In this document: one piece after another, positions 15,559-24,483 of the stretch
Layout of the letters: the number at the start of each line of letters is the position of its first letter
How positions within the stretch are numbered: position 1 is the first letter of the stretch
NCBI GenBank assembly: GCA_002454505.1
Contig: DKJA01000081.1
Location: 2,030 to 43,000, forward strand
Direction of reading: 5' to 3'
Length of the DNA: 40,971 bases
Source: Oxalobacteraceae bacterium UBA6704
GTDB lineage: Bacteria > Pseudomonadota > Gammaproteobacteria > Burkholderiales > Burkholderiaceae_D
Translations under genes and position numbers: made by a program
The notes under the pieces: generated by a model
What the model was told of the DNA's origin: nothing
Database searches by the model: none
Seen by the model: only the letters and a program-made list of their open reading frames with translations

Positions 15559-16662
15559 TCAAGGAACCAGCGGCTTCTCGGCGGACTGCTTGGCGCGCAC
15601 GGCGGCCACCGTCTTGTCGATCGCCGGCAGGCGCGGCGCGATGTTCGGGTGGTTCGCCATGTAGCCGTTCAGGATCGGCGCCGGATACTGGTTGGCCAGC
15701 CGCTGCCAGAAGCTCTTGTAGTTGCCGATGCCGTAGCCGGCACGGGCCAGCATGTACAGCGCCAGGTTGTCCGCCGCGACTTCCATGTCGGCCGTCAGCG
15801 GCCGCACGCCGCCCGTGCCGATCAGCAGCGTCTGGTCGGGCTGCACGCGCGAGATATTGTCGATGATGGTGCCGATGGCGGCCGTGTTGCGCATCGTCGT
15901 CTGGTGACCCAGCACGCTGTGCGCGATGTCCTTGGCCAGCACGTAGGCCACCGCTTCGTCGCTGCGGGCGAAGTTGATCATGCCGCGCGTGATGGACACG
16001 CGCGAGCCGTCCGTGTACGAATTGACGTTGTCCGAATTGCCCAGGTCGACGCGGATCGCGCAGGCCCGTGTGACGGGCACCTTCAGCACCTGGTTGGTGC
16101 CGTTGCGGGCGATCGTCATCGACATCTGCGCGCGGTTCGTCACCAGCGGGCCGAAGACGGCGGCGGCACGCGTTTCCGCGCCGGCGCCGGTGGGGAGCGC
16201 CTTGCCGTCGGCGGCGATCAGGTCGTCGCCTTTACGCAGGCCGGCGCGGGCCGCGCCGCTGCCGGCCAGCACGCCGGAGATCTGCAGCGTGTCGTCGTAG
16301 CCCAGCACCGCCGCGGCGGCATCGGCGTATTCGCCGGGGTAGGACCATTTGTTCTTGGCCGTGAAGCCCAGCAGGCTGCGTGCCTGCGTGCGGCACAACT
16401 CGGCGTTATTGATCAACAGGGGCGCGGCCACGCGGTACAGGCGGTCCTGCGTGTCGGCCATCTTGCGCAGCGCATCGCGCGCCGCCATCATGCGCGGCGT
16501 GACCAGCGGCGCTTCGGCAGCCGGCGGCTTGCCTGCCTCGGCGACGGGCGCGGAAGATTGCAGCGGCACCGTCGAACAGGCCGACAGCAGCAGGGCCGCC
16601 GTCAGGGCGGCCGACGCGGGCAGCGTGGAAATGAGGGGACGTGGGGGGACCGTACCTGCCAT
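15559..16662 (-). CDS. PDZ-containing M48-like lipoprotein with degraded metal motif
   Basis: The 367-aa protein has a lipoprotein signal peptide with lipobox LSAC near residues 26-29. A PDZ-like segment follows (about 125-205, GVLAGSGAARAGLRKGDDLI). The C-terminal half resembles M48 peptidases, including ARSDEAVAYVLAKDIAHSVL. M48 enzymes carry HExxH. Here the motif reads KDIAH (residues 244-248), so the first zinc-ligand His and the general-base Glu are replaced, while the second His is kept. The later ExxAD ligand motif survives as EVAAD. The protein is therefore probably not an active protease, or uses metal differently. It sits 27 bp after dut on the same strand. Confidence 0.82.
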   Translation of the reverse strand: MAGTVPPRPLISTLPASAALTAALLLSACSTVPLQSSAPVAEAGKPPAAEAPLVTPRMMAARDALRKMADTQDRLYRVAAPLLINNAELCRTQARSLLGFTAKNKWSYPGEYADAAAAVLGYDDTLQISGVLAGSGAARAGLRKGDDLIAADGKALPTGAGAETRAAAVFGPLVTNRAQMSMTIARNGTNQVLKVPVTRACAIRVDLGNSDNVNSYTDGSRVSITRGMINFARSDEAVAYVLAKDIAHSVLGHQTTMRNTAAIGTIIDNISRVQPDQTLLIGTGGVRPLTADMEVAADNLALYMLARAGYGIGNYKSFWQRLANQYPAPILNGYMANHPNIAPRLPAIDKTVAAVRAKQSAEKPLVP

Positions 16663-16689
16663 CTGTGTCTCTTCCTTTATTCTCGTGGA

Positions 16690-17139
16690 TCAGTGTTTGC
16701 CGGTGCTGCCGAAGCCGCCTTCGCCGCGGTCGCTGGCACCGAATTCCTCCACCACGTTGAAGCCCACCTGCAGCACGGGCACGATGATCAACTGGGCGAG
16801 ACGGTCCATCGGCTGCAGCGTGAAGGTGGCCTGGCCACGGTTCCACGTCGACACCATCAACTGACCCTGGTAGTCGGAATCGATCAAGCCTACCAGATTC
16901 CCCAGGACAATGCCGTTTTTGTGCCCCAGGCCGCTGCGCGGCAGGATCATCGCCGCGTAGCCCGGATCGCCGATGTGGATCGCCAGGCCGGTGGGCACGA
17001 GCACGGTCTGGCCGGGCTCGATCGTCAGCGGCGCATCGAGGCAGGCGCGCAGGTCGAGGCCCGCGCTGCCGGGGGTTGCGTAGGCCGGCATGACGTCCTT
17101 CATGCGCGGGTCGAGGATCTTGACGTCGATATTTTTCAT
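16690..17139 (-). CDS. dut: Deoxyuridine 5'-triphosphate nucleotidohydrolase (dUTPase)
   Basis: Hydrolyses dUTP to dUMP and pyrophosphate, keeping uracil out of DNA and supplying the dTMP precursor. The 149-aa trimeric-type enzyme has the expected motifs: AGLDLRA, PRSGLGHKNGIVLGN, GLIDSDYQGQL and the C-terminal RGEGGFGSTG. I chose the ATG at 17139, which overlaps the coaBC stop by four bases. The open frame continues further upstream, but antisense-like within coaBC coding, and is not family sequence. Confidence 0.95.
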   Translation of the reverse strand: MKNIDVKILDPRMKDVMPAYATPGSAGLDLRACLDAPLTIEPGQTVLVPTGLAIHIGDPGYAAMILPRSGLGHKNGIVLGNLVGLIDSDYQGQLMVSTWNRGQATFTLQPMDRLAQLIIVPVLQVGFNVVEEFGASDRGEGGFGSTGKH

Positions 17140-18356
17140 TTGCTGAACAGCGAGTGTTTGTTGATGCGTTTGGAAATTTCGGAAATCAGCTGGCGGGCCA
17201 GCGTCAGCTTGTCGGCGCGCGGCAGGATCGTGTGGCCATGTTCGTCGAACAGCACGATCTCGTTGTCGTCCTGGCCGAACGTGTGGTGGCCGATATTGCC
17301 CACCAGCAGAGGGATGCCCTTGCGTTCGCGCTTGGCGGCGCCGTATTCCAGCAGGTTCTCCGATTCGGCCGCGAAGCCCACGCAGTACGGATGGCCGGCC
17401 AGCGTGGTGCGGGCGGCGATCGTGGCGAGGATGTCCGGGTTCTGCTCGAACTGCAGGACGGGCGTACCGCCTTCCGTCTTCTTGACCTTCTGCGTGCTGG
17501 GATTGGCGACGCGCCAGTCCGCCACGGCGGCGACGGCGATGAACACGTGCTGGCCGTCGATGGCCCGGTCCACGGCATCCATCATCTGCTGGGCGCTCTG
17601 CACGTCCTCGCGGAACACGCCGTGCGGCGTGGCCAGCGTGGTGGGGCCGGAGATCAGCGTCACTTCCGCACCCGCTTCGCGCGCGGCGCGAGCGACAGCG
17701 TAGCCCATCTTGCCGGACGACAGATTGGTGATGCCGCGCACCGGGTCGATGGCCTCGAACGTGGGGCCGGCCGTGACCAGGATGCGCTTGCCGGCCAGGA
17801 CTTTCGGCTGGAAGGCGGCGACGATCTCGTCGAGCAGCTGGGCCGGTTCCAGCATGCGGCCCATGCCCGTTTCGCCGCAGGCCTGTTCGCCGGCCGCCGG
17901 GCCGAGGATGGCGATGCCGTCGTCGCGCAACTGGTTCGCGTTGCGCTGCGTGGCGGGATTGGTCCACATCTCCACGTTCATCGCCGGAGCGACGAGCAGC
18001 GGAATATGGCGCGGACGGGCCAGGCACATCGTCGACAGCAGGTCGTCGCACACGCCGTGCGCCAGCTTGTAGATGAAGTCCGCCGAGCACGGCGCGATGA
18101 CGATCGCATCGGCATCGCGGGTGACGTCGATGTGCGCCATATTGTTGGCAACGCGCGGGTCCCACTGGCTGGAGAACACCGGCTTGCCGGACAGCGCCTG
18201 CATCGTCACGGGCGTGATGAAGTGGGTGGCGGCATCCGTCATCACCACCTGCACCGAGGCGCCCTGTTTGGTCAGCGCCCGGCACAGTTCCGCCGCCTTG
18301 TAGCAGGCCACGCCGCCGGACAGGCCCAGCACGATTTTTTTGCCGGTCAGTTCCAT
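17136..18356 (-). CDS. coaBC: Bifunctional phosphopantothenoylcysteine decarboxylase/ligase CoaBC
   Basis: Two consecutive steps of coenzyme A synthesis: CTP-dependent ligation of cysteine to phosphopantothenate (CoaB) and FMN-dependent decarboxylation (CoaC). The 406-aa protein starts with the flavoprotein domain (GKKIVLGLSGGVACYKAAEL, then PAMNVEMW). It continues into the CoaB domain (VTAGPTFEAIDPVRGITNLS and GKMGYAVA). Its length equals the usual fused enzyme. A strong AGGAGG ribosome site precedes the ATG at 18356. It overlaps dut by four bases and lies 13 bp after lspA. Confidence 0.95.
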   Translation of the reverse strand: MELTGKKIVLGLSGGVACYKAAELCRALTKQGASVQVVMTDAATHFITPVTMQALSGKPVFSSQWDPRVANNMAHIDVTRDADAIVIAPCSADFIYKLAHGVCDDLLSTMCLARPRHIPLLVAPAMNVEMWTNPATQRNANQLRDDGIAILGPAAGEQACGETGMGRMLEPAQLLDEIVAAFQPKVLAGKRILVTAGPTFEAIDPVRGITNLSSGKMGYAVARAAREAGAEVTLISGPTTLATPHGVFREDVQSAQQMMDAVDRAIDGQHVFIAVAAVADWRVANPSTQKVKKTEGGTPVLQFEQNPDILATIAARTTLAGHPYCVGFAAESENLLEYGAAKRERKGIPLLVGNIGHHTFGQDDNEIVLFDEHGHTILPRADKLTLARQLISEISKRINKHSLFSK

Positions 18357-18369
18357 GCTGCCTCCTGGG

Positions 18370-18873
18370 TTACTTGTTTACGCGGCGCAGTTCATCCAGC
18401 ACGAACAATACGGCGCCGATGCAGATCGCGCTGTCGGCCACGTTGAAGGCCGGGAAGTGGCCCAGGCCGCGCCAGTGGAAGTCGAGGAAGTCGATCACGT
18501 GGCCGTGCACCAGGCGGTCGATGACGTTGCCCAGCGCGCCGCCCAGGATCAGCGCCAGCGCCCAGCAGAACATGCGCTGGCCGGCATGCTTGCGCAGCAG
18601 GTACACGATGTACAGCGCGGCGCCGATGCCGATCGCCGTGAAGAAGTAGCGCTGCCAGCCGCCCTGGTCGGACAGGAAGCTGAACGCGGCGCCCTTGTTG
18701 TAGGCGAGGACGAGGTTGAAGAAGCTCGTCACTACCCGTTCTTCGCCGTACGTGAACAGCTTGGCGATGGTGATCTTGGTCAGCTGGTCGACCAGGATGA
18801 TGACGGCAGCGATGCCCAGCCACGGCGTCAGGCTCGCTGGATTGCTTGAAAAGGTTTTTTTACTCTTTGCCAT
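18370..18873 (-). CDS. lspA: Lipoprotein signal peptidase II
   Basis: Inner-membrane aspartyl protease that removes signal peptides from diacylglyceryl-modified prolipoproteins. The 167-aa protein has four hydrophobic segments. The two catalytic aspartates are in GNVIDRLVHGHVIDFLDFH and FNVADSAICIGA, with the conserved NKGAAFSFL loop. It lies between ileS (74 bp upstream) and coaBC, a common arrangement. Local targets include the lipoprotein at 15559-16662. Confidence 0.96.
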   Translation of the reverse strand: MAKSKKTFSSNPASLTPWLGIAAVIILVDQLTKITIAKLFTYGEERVVTSFFNLVLAYNKGAAFSFLSDQGGWQRYFFTAIGIGAALYIVYLLRKHAGQRMFCWALALILGGALGNVIDRLVHGHVIDFLDFHWRGLGHFPAFNVADSAICIGAVLFVLDELRRVNK

Positions 18874-18947
18874 GGGATGTCGGTATCACGGTGTTGCGGT
18901 ATCGGCCGCCGCCGCGCCTTGTGGGCATGGCGGCGGGGGATGTCGGC

Positions 18948-21812
18948 TTAAGCGAACTTGCGTGGTTCGCCCGCGCCGAACAGATTGCTGTAGCAGCGGC
19001 CGCACAGCGTCGGGTGGTCCGCATGGGCGCCCACGTCGGCGCGGTAGTGCCAGCAGCGCTCGCACTTCGCTTCCTGCGAGGCCGTGACGGTGACGCCTTC
19101 ATCCGCTTCCGTGGCCACTTCGGTGGCTTTCGCCAGCGACGTGATGAACACGAACTTCAGGTCGTCGTCGAGGCTGGCCAGCGCGCTGTACTTGTCGCCC
19201 GCTGCCTTGATCTCGATTTCCGCCTGCAGCGACGAGCCGATCGCGCCGGAACCGCGCACGTCTTCCAGCTGCTTCGTCACGTCGGCGCGCACGGCCAGGA
19301 TCGTCGCATACTTGGCCAGCAGCGCTTCCGCGTCGGCGATGGCGGGCAGCTGCCACCACGTCTGCGTGTAGATCGTCTCATCCGAAGCGGCAAACGTTTC
19401 GGCGCCGGCAAACGTGGCCCAGGCTTCCTCGACGGTGAACGACAGCACCGGCGCCAGCATGCGCAGCAGGCTTTGCGTGATGTGCCACAGCGCCGTCTGC
19501 GCCGAGCGGCGGGCTGTCGAATCCACGGCCGTGGTGTACAGGCGGTCCTTCAGGATGTCCAGGTAGAAGCCGCCCAGGTCTTCCGAGCAGTAGTTCTGCA
19601 GCTTCGACATCACCGGGTGGAACTCGTACTGTTCGTAGTGCTTCTCGACGGACGCCTGCAGCACGGCCAGGTTGGCGATCGCGTAGCGGTCCGTTTCCAG
19701 CAGGTCGTCGATGGCGACGGCATGCGTCTTCGGATCGAAGTCCGACGTATTCGCCAGCAGGAAGCGCAGCGTGTTGCGCAGGCGGCGGTACGATTCCGTC
19801 ACGCGCTTCAGGATCTCGTCGGAGATCGACAGCTCGCCCGTGTAGTCGGTCGACGCGATCCACAGGCGCAGGATGTCGGCGCCCAGCGTGTCGGAGATCT
19901 TCTGCGGCGCCAGCGTGTTGCCCAGCGACTTCGACATCTTCTTGCCTTCGCCATCCACGGTGAAGCCGTGCGTCAGCAGCGCCTTGTATGGCGGGCGGCC
20001 ATTGAGCATCGAGGACGTCAGCAGCGACGAGTGGAACCAGCCGCGGTGCTGGTCGGAGCCTTCCAGGTACAGGTCGGCGGGGAAGGCCGACTGCTCCTTG
20101 TGCGAGCCGCGCAGCACCGTCTGGTGCGTGGTGCCGGAGTCGAACCACACGTCCAGCGTGTCCTTGTTCTTCACATACATCGCCGCTTCATCGCCCAGCA
20201 GGTCCTGCGGCTCGAGTTTGAGCCACGCGTCGATGCCGCCTTTTTCGATGGCCTGCGCCACCTGTTCCAGCAGCTCCGGCGTGCGCGGGTGCAGTTCGCC
20301 GGTTTCCTTGTGGACGAAGAAGGCCATCGGCACGCCCCACTGGCGCTGGCGCGACAGCGTCCAGTCGGGCCGGTTGGCGATCATGCCGTGCAGGCGCGCC
20401 TGGCCCCAGTCCGGGAAGAACTTGGTGGCGGCGATGCCTTCCAGCGCCGTCTCGCGCAGCGTCGGGCCGCCGTCGAGCGGCTGCACGTCCATGCCGGCGA
20501 ACCACTGCGACGTGGCGCGGTAGACGATCGGCGTCTTGTGGCGCCAGCAGTGCATGTAGCTGTGATCGAACATCTTCAGCTCGAACAGCGCACCCGCTTC
20601 GCGCAGCGCTTCGCAGATCGGCTTGGAAGCTTCCCAGATCGACAGGCCGCCGAACAGCGGCAGCGTCGGCACGAATTTGCCGTCGCCCATCACCGGCGTC
20701 AGCATCTCGTCGTCCTTCATGCCATGCGCGCGGCACGAGATGAAGTCGTCCAGGCCGTAGGCCGGCGCCGAGTGGACGATACCCGTACCGCTGTCGGTCG
20801 TCACGTAGTCGGCCAGATACATCGGCGAGTAGCGGTCGTAGAACGCGTCGCGGGCGTGCAGCGGGTGCTTGAAGCGGATGTTTTCCAGTTGCGCGCCGGT
20901 CGTCGTGGCGATCACCTTGCCTTCGAGCTTGAAGCGGGCCAGCGCGCTTTCAACGAGGTCCTGGGCGAGGATCAGCAGCAGGGGAGCGCCGTCGCGCGTG
21001 GTTTCGACCAGCGCGTACGTTACTTCCGGGTGCACGTTCAGCGCCTGGTTGGACGGGATCGTCCATGGCGTCGTGGTCCAGATGACGATGAAACCGTTTT
21101 GAGTAGGCAGCGCCGGCAGGCCGAAGGCGGCGGCCAGCTTGTCGTGTTCGGCGAACGGGAAGCCGACGTCGATCGCCGGGTCGCGCTTGTCCTGGTATTC
21201 CACTTCCGCTTCGGCCAGTGCCGAGCCGCAGTCGAAGCACCAGTTCACCGGCTTCAGGCCGCGGTACACATAACCTTTTTCCAGCAGCTTGCCCAGCGCG
21301 CGCAGTTCGTCCGCCTCGTTACCGTAGGCCATCGTCATGTACGGGTTGTCCCACTCGCCCAGCACGCCCAGGCGGATGAAGCCGGCGCGCTGGCGGTCGA
21401 TCTGCTCCAGCGCGTAGGCGCGGGCCTTGGTCAGCACTTCGGCCGTCGGCAGGTTCTTGCCGTACAGTTTTTCGATCTGGATCTCGATCGGCATGCCGTG
21501 GCAATCCCAGCCCGGCACGTATGGCGCGTCGAAGCCGGACAGCGTGCGCGACTTGACGACGATGTCCTTCAGGATCTTGTTGACGGCGTGGCCCAGGTGG
21601 ATGTCGCCGTTGGCATACGGCGGACCGTCGTGCAGCACGAAGCGCGGCCGGCCGGCGGCAGCCTTGCGGATGCGCTGGTAGATCTTCTTGTCCTGCCATT
21701 GCTTGACCCAGTTCGGCTCGCGCTTGGCCAGGTCGCCACGCATCGGGAACGGGGTTTCGGTCATGTTGACCGGGTACTTGCTTTCGGCTTTTTTCGGTTT
21801 GTTGTCGGACAT
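18948..21812 (-). CDS. ileS: Isoleucyl-tRNA synthetase
   Basis: Charges tRNA-Ile and edits misactivated valine. The 954-aa class I synthetase has the HIGH motif as HLGH (residues 72-75, GPPYANGDIHLGH) and the KMSKS loop near residues 625-629. The editing domain lies between them. A C-terminal zinc-binding domain has CERCWHY and CGRC. Length and the zinc-binding tail match the common bacterial (E. coli-like) type. It follows ribF by 54 bp on the same strand. Confidence 0.97.
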   Translation of the reverse strand: MSDNKPKKAESKYPVNMTETPFPMRGDLAKREPNWVKQWQDKKIYQRIRKAAAGRPRFVLHDGPPYANGDIHLGHAVNKILKDIVVKSRTLSGFDAPYVPGWDCHGMPIEIQIEKLYGKNLPTAEVLTKARAYALEQIDRQRAGFIRLGVLGEWDNPYMTMAYGNEADELRALGKLLEKGYVYRGLKPVNWCFDCGSALAEAEVEYQDKRDPAIDVGFPFAEHDKLAAAFGLPALPTQNGFIVIWTTTPWTIPSNQALNVHPEVTYALVETTRDGAPLLLILAQDLVESALARFKLEGKVIATTTGAQLENIRFKHPLHARDAFYDRYSPMYLADYVTTDSGTGIVHSAPAYGLDDFISCRAHGMKDDEMLTPVMGDGKFVPTLPLFGGLSIWEASKPICEALREAGALFELKMFDHSYMHCWRHKTPIVYRATSQWFAGMDVQPLDGGPTLRETALEGIAATKFFPDWGQARLHGMIANRPDWTLSRQRQWGVPMAFFVHKETGELHPRTPELLEQVAQAIEKGGIDAWLKLEPQDLLGDEAAMYVKNKDTLDVWFDSGTTHQTVLRGSHKEQSAFPADLYLEGSDQHRGWFHSSLLTSSMLNGRPPYKALLTHGFTVDGEGKKMSKSLGNTLAPQKISDTLGADILRLWIASTDYTGELSISDEILKRVTESYRRLRNTLRFLLANTSDFDPKTHAVAIDDLLETDRYAIANLAVLQASVEKHYEQYEFHPVMSKLQNYCSEDLGGFYLDILKDRLYTTAVDSTARRSAQTALWHITQSLLRMLAPVLSFTVEEAWATFAGAETFAASDETIYTQTWWQLPAIADAEALLAKYATILAVRADVTKQLEDVRGSGAIGSSLQAEIEIKAAGDKYSALASLDDDLKFVFITSLAKATEVATEADEGVTVTASQEAKCERCWHYRADVGAHADHPTLCGRCYSNLFGAGEPRKFA

Positions 21813-21866
21813 GGCAATTCTTTATGTAGTAAGTCTGTGGAACGTCTGGAGGGTGCGGTCAGACGT

Positions 21867-22838
21867 TCAAATTCGGTCGGTGGCGCTGATGGCTCCGCTG
21901 CGTTCGCGGAAATACAGGCGCGCCTGCGCAGCATCGCGGTCGATCGCCTCGGTCAGCGTGGGCAGGTCGATGAACTTTTCCTCGTCGCGGAGCTTCTGCA
22001 GGAATTCCACCTGCACGCGCTTGCCGTAGCAGCTCTGCGCGAAATCGAAGATGTGCACTTCCAGCAGCACGCGGCCGGCGTCTTCCACCGTCGGACGCAC
22101 GCCCAGGCTGGCGACGGCGGGCAGCGGCGCGTCGTCCAGGCCGTGCACCTGCACGATGAAGATGCCGGACAGGGCAGGGCGGTGCGGCACGCGCAGGTTC
22201 AGCGTGGGATAGCCCAGCGTGCGGCCCAGCTTCTGGCCGTGGATGACGTGGCCGGAAATCGAATACGGATGGCCCAGCAGCTGCTCGGCCTGCACGAAGT
22301 CGCCCGCGGCCAGCGCGTTGCGCACGGCGGACGACGAGATGCGCGTGTCGCCATTCATCACGGTGGGCAGCGTCTCCACATGGAAGCCGTATTTCTGGCC
22401 CGCCTCGATCAGCATCTGCACATTGCCGGCGCGGCGGGCGCCGTAGCAGAAGTCGTCGCCGACCATCAGCCATTTCACGTGCAGGCCTTCGACCAGCACG
22501 CGTTCGGTGAATTCCTGCGGCGTGAGGCCGGCGAAGCTGTCGGAGAAATGTTCGACGATGACGCGGTCGATGCCGTTGTCGGCCAGCGAGCCCAGCTTGT
22601 CGCGCAGGTTGGCGATGCGGGGCGGCGCCTTGGACAGGTCGCCGAACTTGCGGGCGAAGAATTCGCGGGGGTGCGGCTCGAACGTCATCACGGCCGCCTC
22701 CAGCCCGAGACCGGTCGCGGCGGCGCGTACGCGGGCCAGCAGGGCCTGGTGGCCCCGGTGGACGCCGTCGAAATTGCCGATCGTGAGCGCACACGGCGCG
22801 CGCGCCGCTGCATTGGGAAGTCCGCGAAATACCTTCAT
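21867..22838 (-). CDS. ribF: Bifunctional riboflavin kinase/FAD synthetase
   Basis: Phosphorylates riboflavin to FMN and adenylates FMN to FAD. The 323-aa protein has the N-terminal nucleotidyltransferase motif TIGNFDGVHRGHQALL and ISSSAVRNALAAGDF. The C-terminal kinase domain has GHVIHGQKLGRTLGYPTLNL. It is the first gene of the ribF-ileS-lspA-coaBC-dut block, all on the minus strand. CoaC downstream in the same block uses FMN. The promoter must lie in 22839-22926, where I see no clear consensus. Confidence 0.95.
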   Translation of the reverse strand: MKVFRGLPNAAARAPCALTIGNFDGVHRGHQALLARVRAAATGLGLEAAVMTFEPHPREFFARKFGDLSKAPPRIANLRDKLGSLADNGIDRVIVEHFSDSFAGLTPQEFTERVLVEGLHVKWLMVGDDFCYGARRAGNVQMLIEAGQKYGFHVETLPTVMNGDTRISSSAVRNALAAGDFVQAEQLLGHPYSISGHVIHGQKLGRTLGYPTLNLRVPHRPALSGIFIVQVHGLDDAPLPAVASLGVRPTVEDAGRVLLEVHIFDFAQSCYGKRVQVEFLQKLRDEEKFIDLPTLTEAIDRDAAQARLYFRERSGAISATDRI

Positions 22839-22926
22839 GAGTGATCGAGTGCTTTTGCCTGAACCAGCGATTATACGGACTGTTGACGGGATTCACATGC
22901 GGAAATACCCGCCAAGGCCGTCGGCC

Positions 22927-23029
22927 GGGGACTGTCCCCGCATGGGGACTGTCCCCGGGGTTGGTTTTGACTTTGCGTGCATTCCATAAAAGGCAACCCC
23001 GGGGACAGGCCCTTGCAGGGACAGTCCCC
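22927..23029 (+). repeat. Intergenic GGGGACAGTCCCC repeat, copy 4 (short type)
   Basis: The left half has two GGGGACTGTCCCC units, CGGGGTTGG and TTTTGACTTTGCGTGC. The right half reads GGCAACCCCGGGGACAGGCC then TTGCAGGGACAGTCCCC. The CCG-ATCG-CCG-ACCGCCC insert of copies 1, 2, 3 and 6 is missing. It lies between the ribF start and the terminator of the TPR gene. Confidence 0.88.
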
Positions 23030-23066
23030 AAAAAAAAGCGCCGCCTGCAGGGCAGGCGACGCTTTT
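23030..23066 (-). terminator. Rho-independent terminator of the TPR-protein gene
   Basis: On the minus strand GCGTCGCCTG pairs with CAGGCGGCGC (one G-U), followed by a run of eight or more T residues. It lies 25 bp after the stop codon at 23091. Confidence 0.85.
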
Positions 23067-23090
23067 CACTGCGCGAGGCGCCAGCCCGAT

Positions 23091-24311
23091 TTACATCGGG
23101 TTGTTAATGTACAGCGTCCAGTAGCGGGCCAGGTCGGACTCGCCGGCCGTGCCTTTGACGTTCTTCAGCGCGGCCAGGGCCGGCTGTTTCTTGCCGGCGC
23201 TGGCCAGGGCGATGCCGTAGTGCAGTTTCTGCTCTTCCGGACGGCGCGCGGTGCCGAACTTCATGGCTTCATCCATCAGCTTGATGCCCTGGTCGACCTT
23301 GCCGCCGGAAACCAGTGCGTAACCCATATTGAACAGGCCGTCGGAATCCTTTTCCTTGATCAGGTTGGCTTCCTGCGTGGCCTGGGCCGCCGCATTGTCG
23401 TTCAGCGTCTTGGTGGCCAGGTCTTTCAGGCGCTGGTGGCGGGCCGCGTCCGTGCCGGTGCCCAGGGCACCTTTCTTGTAGCCGGCGTCGATGATCTTGA
23501 TCGACTCAGGCGCGTTGCCGGCCTGCAGTGCCAGCTGGGCCATTTCCATGAATTCGGAAGGCTTGGTCAGCTGGCCCAGGGCCAGTTTCAGGCGGAACAC
23601 GTCCAGGTTCAGCGACGACGAGAAGCCAGGCTTGCCCTGCACGCGGTTCAGCAGGTCGGCCCAGTAGCTGGCTTTCGGATAGCTGCCGGCCAGTTTTTCC
23701 AGCGTGGCCACGTAACCGGTCTTGTCGTTCTGCTTCAGCTGGATATTGGCCAGCATCTGCAGGCTTTCTTCCGACTGCTTGCCCGACTTCAGTGCCGCGG
23801 CGGCTTCGTTGTAGCGGCCGCTGATGAAGTAGGTCTGCGTCAGCAGCTGCTGCATCGTGGCGTTGTTCGGGTTGTCCTTCAGCGAAGCCTGGATCCAGGT
23901 GATCGCTTTCGGGTAGTCCTTGGCGCGGTAGTACATGCCGGCCAGCGCTTCGGTGAACTTCGGCTTTTCGGCGGCGGACAGGCGGCCGGAGTTGATCACG
24001 GCTTCGAACGCCTTCGACGCGGTGGCGTTGTCGCCGGCAGCCGCAGCGGCCGATGCGCGCACGCGCTCGATCTGGTATTTCTCGAATTCGGTCTTGTTAC
24101 CGACGGCGTCGGCTTCCTTCAGCTTGGCCAGCGCTTCCTTGGCCTTGCCGGAGCTGGCCAGGCGCTGCGCTTCCTGCAGCGGTTTGCCCACGTCGGCACG
24201 GACCGTATCGGCAGCGTACGCAGCAGGCACCAGGCCAACCAGCGGAGCTGCGGCGGTGAAACCGATGGCGGCCATGGCGAGGCCGAGATGAGCGAGACGG
24301 AACTTGGACAT
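23091..24311 (-). CDS. Exported TPR-repeat protein next to the TonB genes
   Basis: The 406-aa protein has a signal peptide (about residues 1-34, ending PAAYA before ADT). The mature part is alpha-helical with repeated TPR-like segments, such as EALAGMYYRAKDYPKAITWI, LLTQTYFISGRYNEAAAAL and FNMGYALVSGGKVDQGIKLM. TPR proteins act as protein-binding scaffolds. Being next to tonB-exbB-exbD-exbD, it may assist the TonB complex in the periplasm, but this is inference. I chose the ATG at 24311. An in-frame ATG at 24329 would add six residues. A terminator separates it from exbD, so it may have its own promoter in 24312-24410. Confidence 0.82.
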   Translation of the reverse strand: MSKFRLAHLGLAMAAIGFTAAAPLVGLVPAAYAADTVRADVGKPLQEAQRLASSGKAKEALAKLKEADAVGNKTEFEKYQIERVRASAAAAAGDNATASKAFEAVINSGRLSAAEKPKFTEALAGMYYRAKDYPKAITWIQASLKDNPNNATMQQLLTQTYFISGRYNEAAAALKSGKQSEESLQMLANIQLKQNDKTGYVATLEKLAGSYPKASYWADLLNRVQGKPGFSSSLNLDVFRLKLALGQLTKPSEFMEMAQLALQAGNAPESIKIIDAGYKKGALGTGTDAARHQRLKDLATKTLNDNAAAQATQEANLIKEKDSDGLFNMGYALVSGGKVDQGIKLMDEAMKFGTARRPEEQKLHYGIALASAGKKQPALAALKNVKGTAGESDLARYWTLYINNPM

Positions 24312-24410
24312 AAGCGGGGTATCTTTCATCAAAAAACAAGAACAGGCAGGATAACCTGCTTATCGTGGAAAATAAAGGGCCGTACTGCTGGGTTTCGCGA
24401 AAGCGGCCCC

Positions 24411-24444
24411 ACAAATAAAAATCGCGGTACCGAAGTACCGCGAT
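24411..24444 (-). terminator. Terminator downstream of the tonB-exbB-exbD-exbD operon
   Basis: On the minus strand ATCGCGGTAC and GTACCGCGAT form a perfect 10-bp stem closed by a TTCG tetraloop, followed by TTTTATTTG. It lies 40 bp after the second exbD stop codon. Confidence 0.85.
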
Positions 24445-24483
24445 CCATGTGTGGCGGGGGTACCGTCACGACGGGTGTTCCTG

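Noticed and set aside
18846..22844. Very long open frame antisense to ileS and ribF
   Set aside because: It is Arg/His/Gln-rich, has no recognisable domain and lies exactly opposite well-supported genes. Such frames are a by-product of high-GC codon use.
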